Positions 1 through 10,195 of a stretch of DNA of 42,235 nucleotides are shown one piece after another; the stretch's first letter is position 1; each line of letters opens with the position of its first letter. This DNA is from Discostella pseudostelligera. Taxonomy: Eukaryota; Bacillariophyta; Thalassiosirophyceae; Thalassiosirales; Thalassiosiraceae. The stretch covers positions 1-42,235 of the forward strand of contig JALLBK010000505.1 in NCBI GenBank assembly GCA_036940085.1. The letters run 5' to 3'. The translations under genes were made by a program, and so were the position numbers. Under the pieces are notes generated by a model. That model was given only the letters and a program-made list of their open reading frames with translations, did no database searches and was not told the DNA's origin.

Positions 1-2052
1 ACATCATTGAGCTGACCTCCGCCCGTAAATCACAAGCAAGGGATGAGTCTGATACTGATTCTAATCACGAAGACACAATTGACCAGACGCGAGAGGATTT
101 GCGCGATGGTTTCTTCGACCTTCATGAAATGGAGGCTTTTGCAGATGAGGAGGAAGAGATGCTCCCGGATGATGCGTACGGCAAAGAAAGTCCTGATGAT
201 ATATTGGAGGCAACAAAGGGAAAAGCAATGAAAAAATCTATTTTACCACACGTAAGGGATAGGTTGGGAATTGATTCGGAGGAGGACGACGACGAGAAGG
301 ACGATGAAGGTTTTGATGACGAGGAGGACCCTCTTTCTAAGAGGTTTCAACCAACTAGTGTTCGAAGGAAAAAGTACAGAGCAGATGATGAAGTCGATGC
401 ATTATGTGAGTGGACGAACGGACTACCTCATCAGTATGCGTTGCTGTTGTTTCTATCACTGTTTCTGTTGCGCCGCTTGTCCTCGTCATTCACACCTCAT
501 CTTGTATGTGCTAAAAATCAATTATTCCAGATAACATTTATGAGGGCGTCGACAATAATGATGAGGATTCAGATGATTGGGAAAATGACAAAGTCGTCGA
601 CGCATCGACTATGACTGCCGCAGACTTTTTCGGCCAACCGAATAGGAATTTGATTCAGAAGTACAAGGCCAAGGTTAATAAAGAGGCCCAGAAGAAAGTC
701 AGTTCCAAAACGGAGGCAAAGGCATTCATAGATGATGACGACAATGACTCGTGGGATAATCATAACTTTGAAGAGGAGGGTGATGATTGGAAGGACAATG
801 GCGAAGAAAATGATGAGGATGCCAAAAGCGATGAGGACCAAATCGAGGAAGACGAAAATGAAGATGACGACAGCGTCCACAACCAACCTACACTATCATC
901 CCATGCAAAGCAGATGCAAAAACTCAAAGAGCAAACCCTCAGCATTGAAAAGGATATGATGTCCGAAAAGCCATGGAAAATGTTGGGTGAGGCCAAGGGT
1001 ACCGACCGCGCTACCGATTCATTGCTAGAATCCACACCTGAGTTCGAGGTGGCATTCAAACCGCCACCAATTTTGACCCCGGAGCATGCCGCCAATATCG
1101 AGGAGATGATTAAGAAACGTATAATCGACGAAGATTGGGATGATGTAGTGCCACGTGAATTGCCAGATATCGGTGGACACAAACGCGGCGGTGAAGCGCC
1201 AGAGGTTAGTCAAGAAAAGTCTAAATTGGGATTAGGTGAACTATATGAACGAGAATATCTGAAGAAGACTGCAGGATTTGATCGAGATGCGCATGAGAAG
1301 CAAACTGAGGAAGATGCCGCAAAGGAGGAAATGAAGCAGCTGTTTGCTAACTTGTGTTCCCAGTTGGATGCATTGTCGAACTATCACTTTGCTCCACGTC
1401 CAGTGGCCGATCTGGCAGATGTTCAGAGTCGCGTGGATGTACCCGCTATTGCAATGGAGGAAGTGCTGCCATTGCATGTAAGTCAGAGTAGGGGATTGGC
1501 ACCAGAGGAGGTATACGCGGCTGGAAAGGGTAGGAAGAGTGTGCTTAAGGGCGAATCGGAGTTGGATCAGGTAAGCGATCCTGTTGTGCGCATTGTTTTC
1601 ATTAATACCAGCCGTCTTTTACCGCTGATCTCCACCCCACTCACCAAATCATTATGACTCACCCCAAACCGAAGGGCGAACGAAAGAGCGTGCGCAATGC
1701 CAAGAAGGCAGCTCGTCGCAAGGCACGGAAACAGAAGCACGCCGACGAAAGGCTCATATCGAAACTCCAACCTGGCCTTGGACTCAACAATCCCTACGAG
1801 AAGCGCAAATTACGAGAGGAATTGCAAATAGCACGTGCCTCCGGCAAAGTCGTGGTTGCCTCCGACAATAAGAGTGAATGGAAGGATGATGCTGCCTCTG
1901 GGAAGGAGTATCAGACATCTGCTAAGTTCTTTGCGAAGATGCAGGAAAATGTGGAGACCATGTTGCGTGATGATGGCAAAGGTGAGGAAAGGGCGAAGAA
2001 GAAGAGGAAGGGGTTGGAGGCCGGGCAGTCTAGTAGCGTTTATAGACTATAA
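1..2052 (+). CDS. MPP10: U3 small nucleolar ribonucleoprotein MPP10, 3' part (5' end outside window)
   Basis: MPP10 is a scaffold of the U3 snoRNP/SSU processome in the nucleolus, needed for 18S pre-rRNA cleavage. I read three exons: before 1 to 405, 531-1570, and about 1673-2052 with stop TAA at 2050-2052. Intron 1 (406-530) has GTGAGT and TTCCAG borders and joins in frame. Exon 1 carries the family segment DGFFDLHEMEAFADEEE, followed by long Asp/Glu-rich stretches. Exon 2 carries TAADFFGQP, the EVAFKPPPILTPEHAANIEEMIKKRI block and GLGELYEREYLKK, all typical of Mpp10. The last exon is the Lys/Arg-rich tail ending in SSVYRL, matching the basic C terminus of the family. The acceptor of intron 2 is uncertain: AG at 1672 gives a 102-nt intron, AG at 1611 a 41-nt one, and both keep the frame. 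The reading frame is open to base 1, so the start codon lies upstream. Confidence 0.9.
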
Positions 2053-2185
2053 TATGTTTGGTGTAGGGAGACAAGTCGTAACCTTCATCATGTAGCAATG
2101 TATTTGCATCAAGTTCTTGACGTTATCCTACAATCGAACACCTTGACAGAGGAACGCTCTCTATCTCCCTTTAGCCCTCTCCTCA

Positions 2186-4000
2186 CTAAACCTTGGAAAC
2201 AACACACGACAAATGCTCCAAAGACGAAGTCAAGAACATGAGCGATGCCTGATACTTCGCCTCACCAACACTACTACCCACTGCACTAGTAGTGTCAACA
2301 TCCGCCGAACTCTTCTTCTCTTCACCACCATGCGCCGACGCCATGGACGATGACGCCTGCTTCACCAATATACCATTGACCTGATCAATATGCCCCCCAG
2401 CCAACTTCCCATCCAATATCAACGACACCAACAGACTCTCGACATCCTCCACAGGAATATTATTCAAATCCTTGGCAATACGTTCCAATCGTACACGTGT
2501 ATATGGTCCAATAGTCCGTAGTATCACCTGAGTCCGAATAGTCCGTAGTAAATCGGCCACATGCTCTCGAACAAATTCATCATCCATAATATGCCCCTCA
2601 TTCTTCTTTAGGATATATTCAAATTTACGAATGTCATCATTATGAAACGCTTGGACTAAATTGGTCATGGCGACAATTTCAGGATCATCCCGATGAGCTC
2701 GTGCTTCATGACTATCAAATGGATTGATATTGCTAGCATGTAACATACTAGCCATTACCAAATACTTGAGACACCGTAGTCGACTACGATCCCCCGCCTC
2801 ATCGTAACTCTTGAATGCCTGGAAGAAGGCTTGACTCGCCTCGATGAAATTTCGTTGTGACATGTGCATTTTCCCACCGAGCTCTTGAATGAGGGCGAGG
2901 GTGCGAGGGTGGGGAATACCGCCACGGACGGACATGGCACGATGGTAGGCGGCTCGGAGTTTTTTAGTGTCTTTGAGACGAGAGTAGAGTTGGATTTGAA
3001 GAGCGGCGATTTCCATTACGTGTGTGCCCCCTCCTGCCGATGTGGTGGTGGTGGTGTCGGAAGTAGAGGAGTAGTAGGAGGATCGGTTATCTTTGTTGTT
3101 GGAAGTTCCACCCAAAATATCAGTGGGTTGTCCCGAACTAATTAATAAATCTCGAATGACCAATTGCAGTTTAGCTGTTTCATTCATCTCATAGAGAAGT
3201 TGTCCATATTTCAAATTTGTCTTGAACCATAGACGTTCATTGGGTGATATTCCCGTGGTGGGATGGAAGGCTTCTAATGTGAGATCGTAGACACCCCTGG
3301 CGAAATATCGAGGATCACTGCTGCTACTAGTATCCGAAGATGATGTGTTTGTTGAAGTTGATGATGATGTTGATTGACTAATAATGTTGGATACCCTGTC
3401 CAGCATGCCATTGACACCCTTCTCCATGGCATTGGGACTGATGGCTGCGTCGGGTGTGCTAGCTACGCGAAGCATGCGTGCGTAGTCATTCAATACGGCC
3501 TTTCCGTCGAGTGAGCGAAGATGGAGCTTCACGAGCTGTTTGATGGCCTTGTAACTCCACACGCCGTGATACTTTAGTGGTGTTAGCCTCTTGCTGTTGG
3601 TGGCACTGGAGCTCGTCATCGGCCCCTCGACATCCATGGCAGTGCCGCCGCCGCCGACGTCGTCGTCGCCAGCATCAGCATCGTCATTCTCCCCCACTTC
3701 AACTCCCGCAGCTTTTTTATTCTGCATCACCTCCAGCTGAATCACACGCTCAAAAGTCGCACGCGCCTCGTCAAAGTCACCAGCATCCCGCTCTGCCTTG
3801 GCATTGTAGTAGGCATTCTCCAATGCGATCTCGCCATCGTCGTCGTCGCCGTCACCGTTGCCGCCATTTTCGTCATCGTCGGTATATTCGAATGATTGAT
3901 CCTCGTCGTCATTGTCGTTGCCGTCGTCGCCACCGCCATCGTCCATGGCTTCTTGGTCGGATTCATCGTATTCATATTCGTAGTCTTCGGAGTCGGACAT
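2186..4000 (-). CDS. CSN2: COP9 signalosome complex subunit 2 (CSN2)
   Basis: This is a PCI-domain subunit of the COP9 signalosome, the complex that removes NEDD8 from cullin-RING ubiquitin ligases. It is a single exon of 604 residues starting MSDSEDYEYEYDESD. The acidic N terminus (residues about 1-60) and the segment ALENAYYNAKAERDAGDFDEARATFERVIQLE match the CSN2 start, including the TPR-like helices. Further family blocks are NERLWFKTNLKYGQLLYEMNE, the GGKMHMSQRNFIEASQAFFQAFKSYDEAG stretch, CLKYLVMASMLHASNINPFDS, and the PCI segment IMDDEFVREHVADLLRTIRTQVILRTIGPYTRVRLERIAKDL, ending LEHLSCVVSKV. The protein is longer than the usual ~440 residues because of Ser/Thr- and Gly-rich insertions (about residues 90-130, 205-230 and 295-330). 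It is convergent with MPP10, with 133 bp between the stops. Confidence 0.95.
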   Translation of the reverse strand: MSDSEDYEYEYDESDQEAMDDGGGDDGNDNDDEDQSFEYTDDDENGGNGDGDDDDGEIALENAYYNAKAERDAGDFDEARATFERVIQLEVMQNKKAAGVEVGENDDADAGDDDVGGGGTAMDVEGPMTSSSATNSKRLTPLKYHGVWSYKAIKQLVKLHLRSLDGKAVLNDYARMLRVASTPDAAISPNAMEKGVNGMLDRVSNIISQSTSSSTSTNTSSSDTSSSSDPRYFARGVYDLTLEAFHPTTGISPNERLWFKTNLKYGQLLYEMNETAKLQLVIRDLLISSGQPTDILGGTSNNKDNRSSYYSSTSDTTTTTSAGGGTHVMEIAALQIQLYSRLKDTKKLRAAYHRAMSVRGGIPHPRTLALIQELGGKMHMSQRNFIEASQAFFQAFKSYDEAGDRSRLRCLKYLVMASMLHASNINPFDSHEARAHRDDPEIVAMTNLVQAFHNDDIRKFEYILKKNEGHIMDDEFVREHVADLLRTIRTQVILRTIGPYTRVRLERIAKDLNNIPVEDVESLLVSLILDGKLAGGHIDQVNGILVKQASSSMASAHGGEEKKSSADVDTTSAVGSSVGEAKYQASLMFLTSSLEHLSCVVSKV

Positions 4001-4194
4001 GGTGAATGGTATCTTATAGCAGTAGTAGCACTGGGCGGAAGATCTTCATTGTCGGCTTCATGCTGCACAGCTGCGGCAGACAGACTACGAGCGAAAAATC
4101 GGTCGACGGACAGGGAGACAACCTCGCTCACTACTTCTCACTATGTAGTACTTCTCACTTGGGTGTGTACTTACTGCGTAAAGTGTACGTTATT

Positions 4195-6688
4195 TTAGCG
4201 TCTGTCCACTGACCCGTCTGAAGTAGTACTGGTCACTTCGATTTCACGACGAGCTCCATGTCCATGGCATTTCCTCATCTTCTCCACTTCTATCCTCGCA
4301 GTATTCAATTCTTTCTTCAGCTCCATCTCCTTCCGTAACTGCAGTTCCTGTTCCTGCATCGATCGAGTCAGCTGTTTCGCAAACTGTGACACCTTCAGTT
4401 CGCCATTGGCAATCACCTTCTCCAAGTTGTAGATCTGATCCATGTGTTGATTTGCTTGGTGATTCAATTGATACTTCTCCGATGTGAGATGCTGCACTCT
4501 ACTATTGAGTTCCTGGACTTTGTTCATGAGAGATTTGCCAACTTCTCTCTCGTCCAATATCACCTTTTCAAGCTTTGTCGATAATTCCTTCTTTTCGGTG
4601 GTTATTTGATCCAATAGAGATTCATGCAACGACGTTGTTTCCCGAAGCAGATCTTCGGCGTGTTGCGCCTTGATCTTTTCATTCTTATTAGCAACTTTCA
4701 ATGCTTCGCAAATAATGTTCACTTCGCTGACAGTTTGATCGACCACTTGTTGCATTTTTTGCTTCTCTATTGTGCAATCATGCTGCATGGCATCTACCTC
4801 CTCCTCGAGACATTTTATTCGGGTCAATTGCGTTTGATTCTTTTCATTCATGTCATCCAATTGAGAACGCAATCCTTTAATGGTATCTTTGAGAGCATTC
4901 ACCTTGTCGTTGGATGCAACATGGAGTGATGCAAGTTGATCTTCTAATATCGAAACCTTCGACTTCGACTCCTTGTCTGTCGATTTGCTTGCCTCCAGCT
5001 TTGCTTCGACATCATTGACTTTGAGCAATAACTTATCGATGGAATCTCTAGATTCGCTACCTGAACGATCAATGAGCTTCTCAAGCGTAGTGCATCGATG
5101 CTGATAGCTCTGAAGGTCTCGTTGACATTGTGTATTCTCGAATTCAAGAGAGAAATGCTCACGTGATAGAATGTCGATTCGCTTTTGGTGAGACTGAATT
5201 TCATCACTATGTTTCTCTTTCAGTGCCGCGATCACCTTGCTCTGTCCCTTCTCCCAGTTTGAAGTTTGCGATACATGCTTCTCTGTCATATCTTTCACTT
5301 CTTTTGTCATTCAGTTCCAAACAGAAATGAGATCATCGTTACACTCATTTGATCCAATGCAGCATCACTCACCTGCACGAAGGCTTTCATTCATTTTCCG
5401 AAGCTTATGATGCGAGATCTCGCTTTCAGCAAGCTTGTCACGTGCTTCAATCAACTTTTGTTCCAATTGTTTATTCTGTAATACGGAACGTTGCAATTGG
5501 TGCTGGTAAGCCTGTGCAGCCTCGGCAGTGTTCTTCGATTCGGCCTTCACCAATTTAGTATGTATCTCTGAATGACTAGCTTTATCTATTGCTCTCTCCA
5601 ACTCGGTTTGCATCGCTACAAGCTCGTGAGCTTGCTTATCAATGGTCGATGTCATGTAGCTAACCTGGATGAACATTATCATGATGTCATGTTCGAATAT
5701 GAGTAATGGTAACGCAAAGGCAACAAATCTTGCGATGTTGAAACGACGTACTTGTGTTCCCAGATCTGTCGCCTCTGTTACCAAATCATTCCTTTCCGCC
5801 AAATACTGTTCTGCGTTCAGTGTAACGTCGGTGCGCAATCTATCAGAGCGTTTGGCACTGGCCTGAAGAGCCTCGATCTCTTTCATCTTTTGAGACAGTT
5901 CAACCTTCCATGTCTTCTTCTCCATCATCACTGCAATGCCAATCAAGACAGTAGTTGATCGAGTTAGATTAGGTGAGAGGTGAAGAAAGCACGGCATTCA
6001 ATTCCTTACATGAACGTGATGTTTCAAGGCAGGATGACAATTTATTTCCAAGCGATGCCAAGCTCTCATCTCTCTCTGCCACTTGCCTATTCGCCTCTGT
6101 CAGCTCATTCGTAAGCAACTGCGATTGCTGAATCAAGATCGCATTGTCGTCATTGAGCTTTTGAATTACTCGTTTGGAGGTAGATTCGTCGGTAGTACTC
6201 GATCTTTGGGAATTCCGGATGATATGTTTCAGTGGCGATCTAGTCGGCAAGGAAAAGGATCCACGTGGTGATAATGAAGATGATGATTGCTTGACTACAA
6301 CGCTACTAGCAGATGATGATGACAGACGCTCTCGAAGCATGGTATTCTCACTGGATAGGCGACGTGATCTTTCAGTTAGTTCATCAAGGCACCGACCTTG
6401 TTCTTCCATCAATTGACCTAACTCGTCAATACGATCTTCGTACACGTCGATGGTCGTTGCATACTGTAAAGCATCGGAGCCAGTACCGTCGTCGCTGTGA
6501 TGGCCATTCAGGTGAAGATCCATAGATGGATGTTTCGTCAATGATGGTTGGACACACGAAGCCGAGGCTGGTTGGGCGCGGTCTTTTGAAGTAGTGATCC
6601 CATGATCGGCTTGATTGGTGGGCATGGAATCACTTCTACCCTTCTTTGAGCGGCAGCGTCGAAACGATCTCCGGAAACGAAATGGCAT
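4195..6688 (-). CDS. coiled-coil protein of unknown function (four exons)
   Basis: I recognise no family. I read four exons on the minus strand: 6688-6010, 5930-5752, 5664-5373 and 5300-4195, giving 751 residues. Donors are GTAAGG, GTACGT and GTGAGT, with acceptors GCAG, CCAG and AAAAG, and the phases fit at every junction. The N terminus is basic (MPFRFRRSFRRCRSKKGR), then Ser-rich to about residue 150. From there nearly everything is heptad-like coiled coil rich in Glu, Lys, Gln and Leu, such as VIDELGQLMEEQGRCLDEL-type blocks and long ELxxK stretches to the C terminus. There is no signal peptide or membrane segment. The shape suggests a cytoskeletal, centrosomal or tethering protein, but that is only inference from composition. 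An 87-nt intron (5751-5665) is a multiple of three and lacks stops, so its retention would add 29 residues. Confidence 0.75.
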
Positions 6689-7148
6689 ATTGAAATCTGC
6701 GATGAGACTTTGAGCAGAGCAATAATTGAATTCATTGCTCCCAAGCGTTGAATTGATTTTCGTTTTTAAAACAGACCGTCATCCAATGCGCATTCAGATG
6801 AAGATCCGTGAAGTCAAGGCTGCCGACTTCTCTTTTCCACCTTCACCTCTGTCGTCTTTCCTCGGAGTGAACAACTACCATACCTACGGAAACAGATAAT
6901 GATGAAAGTATCTTCACATTAAGTATTCATATTAGACTGTTCAACAAACTGCGGTGCACACCAAGCCTACACCAATTGAATAAAGAACAATAGAGTAGCT
7001 CACAACGTACATCGCATTTATCACCCACCCTGCACCGACGACACAAATGCTCAGGCACGGTTGCTTCAGAACGGAATTCAGGCGAGAGAATGAAACGACC
7101 CCATTTGCTTCGGACGCATGCCTACACTACACAATACTGTCTCTCTCT
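6689..7148. other. intergenic spacer, no gene seen
   Basis: The spacer lies upstream of the coiled-coil gene and downstream of the HSF gene, both on the minus strand. I see no open frame of interest, only a short CT run (about 7138-7151) by the HSF stop codon. It should hold the coiled-coil gene's promoter and the HSF 3' region. A GTAGGT sequence on the minus strand near 6887 could be a 5'-UTR splice donor, which I could not confirm. Confidence 0.4.
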
Positions 7149-8972
7149 CTAGGAACAGAAGGGATCCATACTGAGCATCGAGGAGGAAGTGGCATCACCG
7201 GCACCCCCATCATTCAAACATAGTAGATCTTGCAAAATCGAATCTTGAGTAGCTCGGGGCAACGATAGATATCGATCCATGAACCCATCGACATCGGAAC
7301 CCAAATCCTTCCCAAGCATAATTGGAGCAACGCTAAAGCTCCCCATGGACCTGCCACGTTGATGGCCGTCATGTAGTAACGGTGGCATGGCAATACTGCT
7401 TGGAGGACTTGAGGGAAAGGGAAGGTCCGGCCATGACGAGGAGATACTTCCCTGTCGTGAAAAGGATGTCGTTGTCACACCAACCCCCTCACCACTTAGA
7501 TACTTATCCATGAAGGAATCGACCGACGAACCGTCAGTCACCATTAACGCATCTTGCAACATGGAATCTTGAGTGGATTGGGGTGGATTTAAATATCGAT
7601 CCATGAAGGAGTCCATTGCGAACGGATTCACCGATGAAGTCGTGGTGTAGGGCATTTGTCGATTAAGGGAGGCTTGCATGACATTATTAGAGGATGTCAT
7701 CCTTCCCTGATGCTGCTGCAAGGATGGCGATTCAGGCTGTTGCTGCTGGGCAGATGCAAAGAATCCTGATGAAAGGAACGACGTATCCGTAGTCCCTCTT
7801 GCCGGACACAATTGCTGTTGTAATCCCGATAAAGCCTCCTCCTCCTCCTTCTTATTGGAAGTAGTAGTTGGAACCATGTACGGAAAGGAATACAAATTCG
7901 GCTCTGCCTCGGGATTGCTCGCGGCCTTGTATCCCGTCCCCTTGACCCTCTTCCGTGTCATGCGTGCCAAGCTCAATCCAGGACGGTATCGCAAGAATGC
8001 CTCATGGTAGTATGCCCCCGCATCGGGACCATCGCGTGTTAATCGTTCAAAACCGTAGAGATTGAATTGACGTTGCAAGCTGGGTAATTTGCGCATCTTG
8101 GGGAAGTACTTTTGCATAATGGTATCCGTGAAGAGAGTGGGGTTGTGGATCTTGAAGGCTCGACCGTGTGGTTGCCAAGAGATAATGTGTCCCAATCCGG
8201 AGGCTTCTGATTCTTCAAGAAGATGGTGGAGTTTAATCGGGAAGGGGTGGGAGGAGGGAGAGGAGAAAGAGGACGCAGATAATGCGGATGGTGAAGATAC
8301 GTCAAACTTGGCAGCCGCCTCCATGACCGTGTTGGTAGGGCCATTTGCAGTTGTAGTACTTGCGGAAACGTCCAATTCGTTGGCAAGATCATGATAATTA
8401 TGCTGCACAAACAGACGTTCCTTCTGGGTTGCCGTCTTTCCTGGACGTTGGGGTGCACGCCGACGACGGTGGGTGGTGGTGGTGCTTCTGCTGTTGCTGA
8501 TCTGGCTCTGAGCAGCCATCATCTTCATCGTATTGCTGATGAGTGGTAGCTGGGGTGTCAACGTCGTAGCGGTAGTAGTCGTAGCTGACGCGACATTCCA
8601 GTTGCTTCCATGGCTGTCGTTGATATTGTTCATGATGAAGGGGCTGAGGCCCATCTGACGCAACGATCCCAAGCCAAAATCGAAGCCATAGCTGTCCACC
8701 TGAGGGAGCGGGGGAGGGGTGGCTGGGAGTAGCGAAAGTGGCGACGATGAAGCTGACGACGACGATGATGTTGAAACCAGCGAGGCCGCGGCGTTGTTGT
8801 CGTAGACGACACTGCCAAAGGCGGGGGAATACGTTGCGGATGTCGCCGTCGGACCGCCACAGGAGGATCGGGCCGCCGCCGACGACTGCTGTTCGGCCGC
8901 CGCCGCCGCCGAGTAGGTTGGTATGGAATATTGCTGACCCCGAGCGCTATAGGGAGGGATGGCAAGGCACAT
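7149..8972 (-). CDS. heat shock factor (HSF)-type DNA-binding protein
   Basis: This is a transcription factor with a winged-helix HSF-type DNA-binding domain, about residues 240-332 of 607. The domain runs from FPIKLHHLLEESEASG through HIISWQPHGRAFKIHNPTLF and KYFPKMRKLPSLQRQFNLYGFERL, which carries the recognition helix, to GAYYHEAFLRYRPGL. A basic patch (RMTRKRVKGTGYK) follows and may serve as a nuclear signal. HSF proteins are a large expanded family in diatoms, so the domain does not mean this is the heat-shock regulator. The N-terminal third is Ala/Ser/Thr-rich low complexity. The C-terminal part repeats a short block three times (FMDRYL, FMDKYL, FMDRYL), twice with a following TQDS(M/I)LQD segment. 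I start at the ATG at 8972 because the frame further upstream (to 9152) opens with TTG. No oligomerisation coiled coil is obvious. Confidence 0.88.
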   Translation of the reverse strand: MCLAIPPYSARGQQYSIPTYSAAAAAEQQSSAAARSSCGGPTATSATYSPAFGSVVYDNNAAASLVSTSSSSSASSSPLSLLPATPPPLPQVDSYGFDFGLGSLRQMGLSPFIMNNINDSHGSNWNVASATTTTATTLTPQLPLISNTMKMMAAQSQISNSRSTTTTHRRRRAPQRPGKTATQKERLFVQHNYHDLANELDVSASTTTANGPTNTVMEAAAKFDVSSPSALSASSFSSPSSHPFPIKLHHLLEESEASGLGHIISWQPHGRAFKIHNPTLFTDTIMQKYFPKMRKLPSLQRQFNLYGFERLTRDGPDAGAYYHEAFLRYRPGLSLARMTRKRVKGTGYKAASNPEAEPNLYSFPYMVPTTTSNKKEEEEALSGLQQQLCPARGTTDTSFLSSGFFASAQQQQPESPSLQQHQGRMTSSNNVMQASLNRQMPYTTTSSVNPFAMDSFMDRYLNPPQSTQDSMLQDALMVTDGSSVDSFMDKYLSGEGVGVTTTSFSRQGSISSSWPDLPFPSSPPSSIAMPPLLHDGHQRGRSMGSFSVAPIMLGKDLGSDVDGFMDRYLSLPRATQDSILQDLLCLNDGGAGDATSSSMLSMDPFCS

Positions 8973-9152
8973 GATGATTCTCTCGCGTAGTAAATTCTTT
9001 ATTCTCTGGCTCTGCTCTACCGCGTTGATTGATTTGGGCAATGATAATATTTGAATAAAATTGAATTGAAAATTGGACTTGGAGTGTTGCGTGATGCGTG
9101 CTCTGCGACTTCCGGCGGTGAGTGGCGGTCTCGCAGTCGTCGTACTTGCCAA

Positions 9153-9714
9153 CCCAAGAAGGAATTGTGGTAGAGAGAAGATGCAAAACCCGAACTCTGA
9201 GGTCGCCCAAAGTCAAGTTGAGGCTCAGGGAATTAATCTGATACTACACTTTGAAGACTGCCATGTCATAGGAATATTTATTTAAGTAAAGAAAAGATGT
9301 CGTACGACCGTTCCAAGCAACAATGCTTGGCGAATGGGCCTGGAACGGAATCGAATTGAATGGCAATTTTTAGTGTCACATCGATCGGGGTCATAACGTC
9401 AATGAAAGTGACACCTTGGGCCACTTTATGACATCTTTGGGAACTTCTCGAGTGATCGCGCGGTTGAACTACACGTGGAACCACCACCTCCATCGGATCA
9501 ATCGTAGCAGGCATCAGGCATGATGCTGGCAGCAGGGGATGGATTGAGAACCCATGGCAACCATGAAGATGGGAACGATAAGGGCGGCTTCAATAATGGG
9601 CAGAACAAGGGAGAACAATCGGCTCGAAAGGGGCTCTTCCACCTGCAGTGCCGTATCGTGTCTTAATTTTTACCGCAGTACGACCCTCCTACCACCGCCA
9701 TCCACCACTACGAT
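9153..9714. other. intergenic spacer upstream of the HSF gene
   Basis: The spacer lies between the HSF gene start and the decayed repeats next to the helicase gene. A short minus-strand frame (9278-9514) is open, but I recognise nothing in it and there is no supporting gene structure. It probably contains the HSF promoter. Confidence 0.35.
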
Positions 9715-10195
9715 GGGACTTTCGACGACAGCCTCGTCAGGATGTCAAAACTTCAACCTACCAATGCATTCCGCAATCGATATGCCAACCGGCAATGCAT
9801 CATTGTTCGTGGAAGGAAGGAGAGGGGCGGGTGGTTGGAAGGTGGAAGGAAAGAGCGACAATGCCGGGCCGGCACAACCGTTTCGAGTCTCATTCTTAAG
9901 TGGATGTTGATTTGATATTTGATCCGCAACACCAAGTGGTCAAACCTCCTCCGACTCTGATAAAGATGCCAGCCAGTAATAAATCATTGTCTTCTTGGAA
10001 GGAGGTAAGTAAGGGGTGGGTGGTCGGTGGAGGGCGAGAAAATGCCACAATCGGCCGTTCTCGAGTCTTGTTTTGTTGCATCGCATCATAACTTTTTGTT
10101 TGACACCATCATGCCCGACAACCTCGGATCAAACCTCAAACCTAACGCTTCCGCAATCGATGCCAACCGTGATACCTCATTATTCTTCGGACGGA
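9715..10195. repeat. three diverged tandem copies of the DEAD-box gene's 3' end
   Basis: Three consecutive stretches look alike. Copy A is about 9715-9895, copy B about 9905-10082 and copy C about 10100-10195. Copy C is the real 3' coding end of the helicase. Shared landmarks, read on the plus strand, are a CAAACCT or CAACCT element, then a GCAATCGAT/AAAGATGCCA block, then TCATTGTTC, TCATTGTC or TCATTATTC before a GGA. Copies A and B also share the region that follows: a purine-rich stretch, then GACAATGCC/GCCACAATC and CGAGTCT. The copies are too diverged for the extra two to be functional. They look like old tandem duplications of about 180-190 bp. Confidence 0.6.

Noticed and set aside
3577..4005. 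Arg/His-rich plus-strand frame opposite the CSN2 N terminus
   Set aside because: It is the antisense shadow of the acidic Asp/Glu/Gly-rich CSN2 coding sequence.
8973..9152. N-terminal extension of the HSF gene
   Set aside because: The frame opens with TTG, not ATG; the first ATG is at 8972.
9278..9514. Minus-strand open frame of 78 residues downstream of the helicase
   Set aside because: I recognise no motif, see no clear splice partner, and it sits in a region of decayed repeats and promoter sequence.
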